A stretch of 37,818 nt of DNA from Bacteroidales bacterium (GTDB lineage Bacteria > Bacteroidota > Bacteroidia > Bacteroidales > Bacteroidaceae): assembly GCA_012729225.1 (NCBI GenBank), contig JAAYDO010000186.1, positions 1 through 37,818 on the forward strand, read 5' to 3'. Position 1 is the stretch's first letter, and every line of letters begins with the position of its first letter. The notes under the pieces were generated by a model that was not told the DNA's origin, ran no database searches, and saw only the letters and a list, made by a program, of their open reading frames with translations. Positions 1 to 6,591 of the stretch are shown one piece after another. Both the position numbers and the translations under genes were made by a program.

Positions 1-15
1 AATTTCATAGTCAAC

Positions 16-642
16 TTACTGGGCGCCATTGCAGCATATTGCCTGTTCCCAAAGAAACCGTGCATCAATGTACAAAGGACATTTGACACACAGATTGCTT
101 TGTTCTGAATTCGTCGAACTCACGTTAATTTTACTATTGGCAATCTCTGCCTTGAACCGATTGCGCAGATGATGTTCATGGCTTGCATCCACGTTGCCCT
201 TCTGCATCATATATGTATATTGGTACCGCTCGCGCAAGGACATTTTAAGCCAATCGAAAACTTTGCCTCCTGGTGTGATGTCGAACATCAGACGATGGCG
301 TGGAACCGTTTCCGTCACATCATCCACCGTGCGGTTCTTCAGGTGAAATTCATAACCGCCTCCCAACTTCAGAACTTTAGAAACCTTATACGTTCCACTC
401 ACACCCAACTGCCAACGTTCAACGCTTCCAGTATTGTCCTTTGTGCGAAGTTCGGTGTTTGCTCCAAGCCCCCAACTGTCGTTAACTTTCTTTTCCGTAC
501 CAGCACTGATCCACATGCCAAAGTCATTGGTGGTTTGAGCCTTGGACAATCCAATGAAAACAAATGCGAGGAACAACACCAGGATGATAAATCTCACCCA
601 ATTATAGATTCTCTGAATTCTTTCTGCTTTTTCTTTATCCAT
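16..642 (-). CDS. DUF2490 family outer-membrane beta-barrel protein, atypical C-terminus
   Basis: The 208-residue product has a hydrophobic signal segment at about residues 18-36 ending in KAQ. It is followed by the DUF2490 hallmarks: DFGMWISAG, a W-rich strand pattern, a PRHR motif and RERYQYTY. These proteins are predicted outer-membrane barrels of unknown function. I chose the ATG at 642, not the GTG at 672, because a TAnnTTTG promoter element at 675-682 would place transcription start at or past the GTG. Normal family members continue with barrel strands after the HHLRNR segment. Here the last ~35 residues (from about NSKINV) are Cys-rich and do not look like barrel strands, so the gene may be frameshifted or truncated near base 120. 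The family call is good; an intact end is doubtful. Confidence 0.7.
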   Translation of the reverse strand: MDKEKAERIQRIYNWVRFIILVLFLAFVFIGLSKAQTTNDFGMWISAGTEKKVNDSWGLGANTELRTKDNTGSVERWQLGVSGTYKVSKVLKLGGGYEFHLKNRTVDDVTETVPRHRLMFDITPGGKVFDWLKMSLRERYQYTYMMQKGNVDASHEHHLRNRFKAEIANSKINVSSTNSEQSNLCVKCPLYIDARFLWEQAICCNGAQ

Positions 643-674
643 ATTATTTAGCCAATCATTAGTGATTGACACTG

Positions 675-682
675 CAAAGGTA
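675..682 (-). promoter_or_regulatory. -7 promoter element (TACCTTTG) for the DUF2490 gene
   Basis: The minus strand reads TACCTTTG, matching the Bacteroidota -7 consensus TAnnTTTG, 33 bases upstream of the chosen ATG. No well-placed TTTG is seen at -33; the nearest TTTG is only 14 bases upstream. Confidence 0.5.
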
Positions 683-738
683 AGTTGAGCGTGTTACAAA
701 AGCATTTCAATCGTATGATGGATAGGTTACAATGGTGC

Positions 739-789
739 TTGTAACAGGATTGTAATATCAACGTAATGGGGACGTAACAAAATTGTAAT
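739..789 (+). promoter_or_regulatory. Array of five 11-bp-spaced GTAAY direct repeats, PHO-box-like operator
   Basis: GTAAC or GTAAT begins at 741, 752, 763, 774 and 785, exactly 11 bp apart. Three of the five are preceded by TT. An 11-bp period of direct half-sites is the known signature of OmpR/PhoB-family winged-helix regulators. The array abuts the -7 element of the Na+/phosphate symporter gene and takes the place of a -33 box. A PhoB-type regulator is encoded at 3944-4645, which makes it the likely binder by inference. It could also affect the divergent DUF2490 promoter. Confidence 0.65.
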
Positions 790-796
790 ACCTTTG
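789..796 (+). promoter_or_regulatory. -7 promoter element (TACCTTTG) for the Na+/phosphate symporter
   Basis: TACCTTTG matches TAnnTTTG and lies 18 bases before the ATG at 815. There is no TTTG at the expected -33 position, which falls inside the 11-bp repeat array. That is consistent with activator-dependent transcription. Confidence 0.6.
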
Positions 797-814
797 CAGC
801 AAAAATACAAAGGA

Positions 815-2524
815 ATGGAATTGATTATCAACATTTTCTCGCTTGTTGGTTCTCTTGCGTTGTTCCTCTTCGGAATGAAAACAATGTCGGAAGGACTTGA
901 AAAGTTTGCAGGCGACCGCCTGCGTAGCATTCTGGCGGCTATGACCAAGAACCGCGTGATGGGTGTGCTGACGGGTATCCTGATCACGGCACTCATCCAG
1001 TCGTCGAGTGCCACGACGGTGATGGTGGTGAGTTTTGTGAATGCAGGACTGATGACGCTGGCACAGTCCATCGGTGTCATCATGGGCGCGAACATCGGCA
1101 CAACGGTGACAGCGTGGATTATCTCTGCCGTAGGCTTCAAGGTGAACATAGCGGCTTTCGCTATTCCTTTGTTGGCCATAGGAATGCCATTAATCTTTAG
1201 TGGAAAAGGCAACAGGAAAAGTATTGGTGAGTTTGTGTTTGGTTTCTCGTTCTTGTTCATGGGATTGTCGTTCCTTCAAGAGGCGGCAACGGCGATGAAC
1301 ATCGGCGATATGGTAGCAGGCATGCTGGCGCATGTGCCTCAGGATTCGTTCTTCACAATAATATTGTTTGTGATCGTGGGTGCTTTAGTGACTATGATTG
1401 TACAAGCTTCAGCAGCTACGATGGCTATTACTTTGATGCTATTTGGTATGAATATTCCCGGCTTTGGATTTGAACAGGCTGCCGCCTTGGCAATGGGGCA
1501 GAATATCGGTACAACCATTACGGCATTTATGGCTTCGCTCACCGCTAACACACAGGCACGCCGGGCCGCACTGGCCCACATGTTCTTCAATGTCTTTGGT
1601 GTCGTGGCGTTCCTTATCGTATTCTATCCTGCCTGTAACGCCGTCAGTTGGTTTGTTGATAGCGTGATGGGCGGCGGAAACGAGCTCTATAAACTTTCAA
1701 CCTTCCACACAGCCTTTAACATCATCAACACGCTCTTGCTCATTGGTTTCGTCAGACAGATTGAAATACTTGTCTGCAAGGTACTGCCGATGAAGGCTCA
1801 GGAAGAGGATTATCGTTTGCGGTTCATCAGTGGTGGTTTGCTCTCTACAGCCGAACTCAGCATCATGGAAGCACAGAAAGAGATTCACCATTTTGCAGAG
1901 CGTTGCCAAAGGATGTTCAGATTCGTGCCCGAACTGATGCAGATACAGGACGAAAACGAATTCAACAAACTTTTCTCGCGTATCGGGAAGTATGAGAATA
2001 TCACCGACTCTATGGAGATGGAGATTGCTGGATATCTTAATAAGGTGAGTGAGGGTCGACTGTCGGATGCCTCGAAGGCTCAGATACAGAAGATGTTGCG
2101 TCAGATTACAGAATTGGAGTCCATCGGTGACTCAGTGTATAACCTCGGACGCACACTGAACCGCTACCGCATGCATTGTCAGGATGCGTTCACTCCAGAA
2201 CAGACGCAGCACATGCAGACGATGCTGCAACTTGTGGAGGGTTCGCTGGCTGAAATGATGAAGCGCATCGACTTGACAGGACCAAGAACGAACATCACAA
2301 AATCTATCAATATAGAGCATGAAATCAACAACTACCGCAAGCAATTAAGAAACCAAAATCTGCACGATGTGAATGCAGGGCTTTACAGCTATCAATTGGG
2401 CGTGTTCTATGTCGATTTCATCTCTGAGTGTGAACGTCTGGCAGACTATGTGATGAATGTAGTACAGGCAGGAAAAGGACTGAATAACGACTTTGAAGAC
2501 AGACCTTACAATGGGCAGGGTTAA
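815..2524 (+). CDS. Na+/Pi cotransporter family protein with C-terminal PhoU-like domain
   Basis: A 569-residue inner-membrane protein predicted to import phosphate with sodium. It has the two inverted Na/Pi cotransporter repeats: QSSSATT at residues 62-68 with GANIGTT at 91-97, and QASAAT at 197-202 with GQNIGTT at 228-234. Hydrophobic segments fill residues 1-330. The rest (about 350-560) is helical and hydrophilic, like the PhoU-type tail of bacterial NptA/YjbB homologues. The ATG at 815 is used because the upstream in-frame TTG at 794 lies within the promoter element. The 3' end overlaps by 4 bp the stop of the convergent sensor kinase gene. The upstream 11-bp repeats suggest phosphate-responsive control. 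Confidence 0.9.
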   Translation: MELIINIFSLVGSLALFLFGMKTMSEGLEKFAGDRLRSILAAMTKNRVMGVLTGILITALIQSSSATTVMVVSFVNAGLMTLAQSIGVIMGANIGTTVTAWIISAVGFKVNIAAFAIPLLAIGMPLIFSGKGNRKSIGEFVFGFSFLFMGLSFLQEAATAMNIGDMVAGMLAHVPQDSFFTIILFVIVGALVTMIVQASAATMAITLMLFGMNIPGFGFEQAAALAMGQNIGTTITAFMASLTANTQARRAALAHMFFNVFGVVAFLIVFYPACNAVSWFVDSVMGGGNELYKLSTFHTAFNIINTLLLIGFVRQIEILVCKVLPMKAQEEDYRLRFISGGLLSTAELSIMEAQKEIHHFAERCQRMFRFVPELMQIQDENEFNKLFSRIGKYENITDSMEMEIAGYLNKVSEGRLSDASKAQIQKMLRQITELESIGDSVYNLGRTLNRYRMHCQDAFTPEQTQHMQTMLQLVEGSLAEMMKRIDLTGPRTNITKSINIEHEINNYRKQLRNQNLHDVNAGLYSYQLGVFYVDFISECERLADYVMNVVQAGKGLNNDFEDRPYNGQG

Positions 2525-3966
2525 AACTTTGCTAGTGTAAGCCTAATGGTGAGTCCTCCGCCAGGAGTAAGTTGTGCAGTTATTGTTCCTCCGTGAACGG
2601 CAACTGCATTTTTCACGATAGCTAGTCCGAGACCTGTGCCGCCGAGTTTGCGTGAGCGGCCTTTATCTACACGGTAAAAACGCTCGAAGATATGCTCCAA
2701 ATGCTGCGGTTCTATTCCCTGACCGTTGTCGCTTATCGTGAACTCATAGAAATGGCGGCCTTCGTTTTCCACTTCGCGGCAGGCAATCTTCAGACATGTT
2801 GCTCCTGTGGCGTAGGCAATAGCATTATCAATGAGATTGCGGAAGATGCTGTAGATCAGACTTGTGTCGCCCTGCACTTCTATATGCTGTGGCACGTTGA
2901 GCGATGGCAAAATGCCTTTGTCTTGAAGTTGCAGGGCGGTATCATCGAGCGCATTTTGCATAACTTGCAAAACATTAACATGACGGTATTCATTGTTGGG
3001 TTTGGATATATTGTAATCCATCTCGTCAAGTTTGGTGAGAGTACTCATGTCGAATAGGAGCTTGTTCATACGTTCGCTCTGCGCATAGCAACGCTCTAAG
3101 AAATGTTTCTTTTTGTCCTCAGGCATGTCTGGATTGTCAAGGATGCTCTCCAAGTAGCCGTGAATGCTGGCGGCTGGCGTCTTCAGTTCATGGGCAGCAT
3201 TCTGAGTGAGTTGGCGCTTGATGCGTACCTTTTCTTCCTCAGAGTGACGGAGCTTCCAATAGAGCATGATGATGGTATGGCTGATGTCACCCAACTCGTC
3301 ATCGGGCAAACGTCGCTCCAGTTCGTGGTCGAGCGGCTCGCCCTGTTCAGCCTTCACAGCAAACTCGCGCAGATAGCCGATGTGACGGCTGATGCGATGG
3401 GTGCTTAGGTAGAGCACGATGCCCAGTAGTAGTGTCAGGGCAACGGCAAAGTAGATGTAAGTATTGTCGGCTTGGAGTGAACGCGTCAACTCTGCCGAAT
3501 AGGGAACAGCGGTACGTACAATGGTGTTGCCAAACCGAGTGGCTGAATAGAAATACGTCTCGTGGGTGGATTGCGACAGGCGCTTGATATCGTAGCCGTT
3601 TCCATCATGCAGAGCCTGCTGGATTTCCGTTCGTTCGAGATGATTTCCTAGAGAATCCACTTGTGGCTCGTAACTGTCAAGAATGACTCGTCCATTCTTG
3701 TCTATGATAGACACGCGTAGCTCTTCCATATTATGCCTTTCCACATAATCGCAAAACAGGCGGTTATTTGTAAGGCTGTCTTCACCAAGTGTCTGCACCA
3801 TTTCATAGTTGTACATCTGAAGGCGTGAGTGAAGAATGTCAATCTTGTACTCCTTCTCACGCTGGTATTGATACACGCTAAAGCAAACAGCAAAGAGCAG
3901 GAAAACACCACCGATACTGATTAGCAGATTACGCTGAAAGGATTTACTTTTCAAAGCAGTAGCCAT
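2521..3966 (-). CDS. PhoR-like sensor histidine kinase
   Basis: A 481-residue membrane sensor. Transmembrane helices at about 13-33 and 169-187 flank a ~130-residue extracytoplasmic domain. A HAMP-like linker follows, then the HisKA dimerisation domain with phospho-acceptor His259 in AHELKTP. The ATPase domain has an N box at NLIDNAIAY (about 377-385), the G1 box DNGQG (413-417), an F box (FERFYRVD) and the G2 box GGTGLGL (442-448). All catalytic motifs are intact. The start overlaps the end of the response-regulator gene by 23 bp, typical of a translationally coupled pair. Convergence onto the phosphate symporter suggests a phosphate-starvation role, but the sensed signal is inferred only. 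Confidence 0.9.
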   Translation of the reverse strand: MATALKSKSFQRNLLISIGGVFLLFAVCFSVYQYQREKEYKIDILHSRLQMYNYEMVQTLGEDSLTNNRLFCDYVERHNMEELRVSIIDKNGRVILDSYEPQVDSLGNHLERTEIQQALHDGNGYDIKRLSQSTHETYFYSATRFGNTIVRTAVPYSAELTRSLQADNTYIYFAVALTLLLGIVLYLSTHRISRHIGYLREFAVKAEQGEPLDHELERRLPDDELGDISHTIIMLYWKLRHSEEEKVRIKRQLTQNAAHELKTPAASIHGYLESILDNPDMPEDKKKHFLERCYAQSERMNKLLFDMSTLTKLDEMDYNISKPNNEYRHVNVLQVMQNALDDTALQLQDKGILPSLNVPQHIEVQGDTSLIYSIFRNLIDNAIAYATGATCLKIACREVENEGRHFYEFTISDNGQGIEPQHLEHIFERFYRVDKGRSRKLGGTGLGLAIVKNAVAVHGGTITAQLTPGGGLTIRLTLAKF

Positions 3967-4645
3967 AACCTACACGTGTTTTTATCTGTTTTCCATAAGA
4001 GCCAATCTTCTTATGCAGTCGGGTGATGTTCACATCTACCGTACGATCGAGCACAAACGCATCTTGAGGCCAACAAAGTGTCAGTATGTCTTCACGTGAA
4101 AACACCTTGCCTGGATGTTGTAATAAGAGTGATAGCATCTCATATTCCAGTTTAGTGAGAAAAATATCTTGGCCGTCGACAGTAGCTGTCTTGGCATTCA
4201 AATCAAGAGAAATACCCTCAAAACATATTTTGCTATCAGAAACAGCTACATGCACTTCGCCACTCGGGGGAACATTCGTTTGAGTCGCCCGCCTGAGCAC
4301 CGCCTTGACTCTTGCTTTCACCTCTTTCATGCTTAGTGGCTTGGCGATATAGTCATCGGCACCGATGTTCAGTCCCTTAACAAGGTTGTCCTCTCCTTCA
4401 AGTGCTGTGATAAAAATGATGGGTATCTGTGCCGTAGAGGGATTGTCCTTCATCTTTCGTGCCATCTGAAATCCTGACATTTCTCCCATCATTACATCTA
4501 ATAGGATTAGCGCAAACTCTTGTAGAGGGAGTTTGAGTGCTTCCTCTGCAGAGTTTGCGGTTACGACCTCATATCCTTCATTTTCAAGGTTGTATTGCAA
4601 TATCTCACAGATATCTAACTCGTCATCAACAACAAGTATTTTCAT
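3944..4645 (-). CDS. OmpR/PhoB-family response regulator
   Basis: A 233-residue two-domain regulator. The receiver domain (1-120) has the acidic pair D7/D8, phospho-acceptor Asp50 in LLLDVMMGE, Thr80 in FITA and Lys102 in AKP. The C-terminal winged-helix domain (about 130-233) carries the family pattern LTKLEYEMLSLLL, then FSREDIL, then DRTVDVNITRLHKKIG. It is the first gene of the pair with the kinase. A TATCTTTG promoter element and a three-copy 11-bp repeat lie upstream, so autoregulation is plausible. A PhoB assignment fits the gene neighbourhood but is not proven. Confidence 0.92.
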   Translation of the reverse strand: MKILVVDDELDICEILQYNLENEGYEVVTANSAEEALKLPLQEFALILLDVMMGEMSGFQMARKMKDNPSTAQIPIIFITALEGEDNLVKGLNIGADDYIAKPLSMKEVKARVKAVLRRATQTNVPPSGEVHVAVSDSKICFEGISLDLNAKTATVDGQDIFLTKLEYEMLSLLLQHPGKVFSREDILTLCWPQDAFVLDRTVDVNITRLHKKIGSYGKQIKTRVGYGYCFEK

Positions 4646-4691
4646 AAATTCTTCAAATGGTTGTGAATGAAACAGATAATCTTTTCGGGCA

Positions 4692-4699
4692 CAAAGATA
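4692..4699 (-). promoter_or_regulatory. -7 promoter element (TATCTTTG) of the two-component operon
   Basis: The minus strand reads TATCTTTG, a perfect TAnnTTTG match, 46 bases upstream of the response-regulator ATG. No TTTG is present at -33. Confidence 0.6.
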
Positions 4700-4731
4700 C
4701 TGCTTTTTTCTGAAATGCAGGAATAATGTGT

Positions 4732-4759
4732 ATTACATTGTTATGACATTATTGTTCCA
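4732..4759 (-). promoter_or_regulatory. Three 11-bp-spaced TGTNAT-like repeats upstream of the two-component operon
   Basis: On the minus strand TGTAAT (4732-4737), TGTCAT (4743-4748) and TGGAAC (4754-4759) are exactly 11 bp apart. The first contains GTAAT, as in the symporter array, and the second matches the core of the enteric PHO box. The nearest half-site is about 32 bp upstream of the -7 element. Autoregulatory binding is inferred. The third copy is weak. Confidence 0.45.
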
Positions 4760-4980
4760 TCGGTAATTATGCCAAATTTCTGTTTCATTCATAGGAACCT
4801 TTATATAATAGTACAAAATTTGTTGTTCGGCATATAACTCAAAGATGATTAGTAGTCAAGTTCTGCAAAATATTGCACATACATACAATTTTTGTGGTTT
4901 ACAAAAGTTAAATACGTTAAAAATTCATCTTTTCTTAAACCCATAGAATCTATGTAATCACTTTTCTATCATTTAACATG

Positions 4981-5197
4981 CAAGTTGTTGATATAAAATG
5001 ACTTGCAAATACTGACGAGAGTAGTGTTTCTTATGCAGTAAACAGTTCATTCTCTGTTTTCGAAGATGCAATACCAAAGTGCGTAAAAGGCAAAGTCGGA
5101 TGTGATTGTCTCTCGTAATAAACCTGACTTTGCTGCTGCTGATGAAATCCTTGTTTTTACTCCAAAGGAACTTTTAGAGTATCTACAAAGTATGTAA
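4981..5197 (+). pseudogene. Decayed PIN-domain toxin gene, C-terminal remnant
   Basis: Frame starting at 5005 reads NTDESSV, then AVNSSFSVFED. After a shift near 5066 the next frame reads MQYQSA, a TAA stop at 5084, then KAKSDVIVSRN, KPDF, and ends in FTPKELLEYLQSM at 5197. The pattern FxDFED–Q(Y)–A–(C/S)DxIVTRNxxDF–TPxEfL is the C-terminal half of PIN-domain endoribonuclease toxins of VapC type. An earlier stop (TGA, 4999), one frameshift and the TAA stop show that it is dead. No antitoxin partner was recognised upstream. Too short and broken to be a working gene. Confidence 0.6.
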
Positions 5198-5377
5198 ACG
5201 GATTTATAAAAAACGAAGAAGGGTAGCGCATGGCCACCCCTTCCACGCCATCTCTTCTCCTGCCGGCATGCTTCAGCTTCTTTTTTGTGTTTCTTTTTGA
5301 CGTGTGGTTTTCCCCGAAAGTGTTTTCCGTGGAGGTGGTGATACTCATTGGAGAGTGGCGTATCACTATAATTGAGT

Positions 5378-5409
5378 ATTGCGGGAAAGATGGAATGTGC
5401 CTAACTTTG
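5378..5409 (+). promoter_or_regulatory. Promoter of the porin-like gene
   Basis: ATTG at 5378-5381, 20 bases, then TAACTTTG at 5402-5409. This matches the Bacteroidota -33/-7 layout, and the ATG follows 24 bases later. Confidence 0.55.
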
Positions 5410-5433
5410 CAGCCGAAAAGAAGTATTTTTTTT

Positions 5434-6477
5434 ATGGTTCGTAAAAAGATTGTTTTGTCAGTGATGACAGTCGTCGCTCTGTGGGGCGGCGGCATGCCCC
5501 TTGGCGCACAGACGCAGGACTCTGTTTGTCTGAAGCCTGTGTGTGGGCTGGAGTATGCGGGAGAGTTGCAGACCAATTTCAGGGGCGGTCATGGTTTCGT
5601 GAATCTGCTGGGGCTGAATGCGGAGATTCCTCTCGGCCGCTCGCTCACTCTGAGTGTGTCCACTGTCAGTTCTGCCAAAAGCAGTGAGGAGCGTTTGGCA
5701 GATGATGTTCAGGTGTTTTCCAATCTTGAGGCAGACAACCTGCCTCTTGCCCTGTGTGTGGCAGGAATGGGGTGGCGGATCGGTGAGCGTCATTCTCTCT
5801 TTGCGGGCATTCTGGGGTTGAATGTGGACTACTTTACCAGTGATGTCACCTCGCTTTTCACCCATAGTTCCAACGGCATCTTTCCCACTGTTGCTTCCAA
5901 CTACGATATAGCCAACTATCCTGTGGCCTCGGTGGGAGTGCATTATATGTATGAAACAGACCCCCTCACTTTGCAGGCTTCTCTCTATAATGGCAGGGGC
6001 TACAACAGGTTCTCTGGCAGGGAGAATGTGTTTCGCTTCTGTCCTGAGTCTGATGGTGTGTTTGCTGTGGCTCAGGCGGAATACAAGTATCATGACAGCC
6101 ATTATTTTCTGGGGACAAGTTTCCATTATGGCAGGCTGGATGGCGGGGCTCGTCAGGTTCGCCCCTCCTTCTGGACTTATGCGGAGCAGCGTGTTGCCAG
6201 CGATCTTTCATTGATGGTGGCTTACTCTCATGACTTCCAGCCGAGCAGCCTGTGCCGCAATTTTGTGGGGCTTGGCGGGAAGATGGATGTGGGGAAGGCT
6301 GAGGTGGGGCTCTTCTCGGACTACACTCGCATTGAGGGGGTGGACGAGTGGGCCACGGAACTGACCTGCAGGTACCGCTGTTCGGGCATGTTGTCTCTTC
6401 AGCCTACCTTCTTCCTCATTCATACGGGGGGGAAGTGCGCAAGTGTAGGCACTTTCCGTTTTATCGTGTCTCTTTAG
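5434..6477 (+). CDS. Porin-like outer-membrane beta-barrel protein
   Basis: A 347-residue secreted protein. A basic N-terminus and hydrophobic segment end at about residue 27 (PLGAQ), followed by a mature part made of alternating amphipathic strands (for example LTLSVSTVSS, HSLFAGILGLNVDYFTS, DSHYFLGTSFHYGRL) and a terminal strand FRFIVSL, typical of outer-membrane barrels. The overall layout resembles carbohydrate-porin (OprB-like) proteins of Bacteroidota, but I cannot assign a substrate. The ATG at 5434 is chosen because the promoter ends at 5409 and the signal peptide starts there. Base composition is more G-rich than in flanking DNA. It is convergent with the YgiQ gene, with 114 bp between them and no clear terminator. 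Confidence 0.65.
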   Translation: MVRKKIVLSVMTVVALWGGGMPLGAQTQDSVCLKPVCGLEYAGELQTNFRGGHGFVNLLGLNAEIPLGRSLTLSVSTVSSAKSSEERLADDVQVFSNLEADNLPLALCVAGMGWRIGERHSLFAGILGLNVDYFTSDVTSLFTHSSNGIFPTVASNYDIANYPVASVGVHYMYETDPLTLQASLYNGRGYNRFSGRENVFRFCPESDGVFAVAQAEYKYHDSHYFLGTSFHYGRLDGGARQVRPSFWTYAEQRVASDLSLMVAYSHDFQPSSLCRNFVGLGGKMDVGKAEVGLFSDYTRIEGVDEWATELTCRYRCSGMLSLQPTFFLIHTGGKCASVGTFRFIVSL

Positions 6478-6591
6478 CCCGTTGTCTCCATCGTTTTTTC
6501 CTTTTGGAGGTGTGTGAGGGAATCCGTGTGTCAGTTCGTCAATGGACGATTGGCGCACGGTTTCCCTTTTTTGCCGTGGGGCTGTTTTCTG

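Larger units (their letters stand above)
4646..5433. other. 788-bp stretch without an intact gene
   Basis: It holds the response-regulator promoter and its 11-bp repeats (4692-4759), an AT-rich tract in which I see nothing (about 4760-4980), a decayed PIN-domain gene (4981-5197), and the porin promoter (5378-5409). Between 5198 and 5377 a weak imperfect hairpin around GAAGGG/CCCTTC (5217-5250) is the only structure noticed. A forward reading frame opening at 5230 joins the porin frame but has no coding character before 5434. Confidence 0.6.

Noticed and set aside
5230-5433. In-frame extension upstream of the porin start
   Set aside because: The promoter lies at 5378-5409, inside it, and the signal peptide begins at 5434; the extension is not protein-like.
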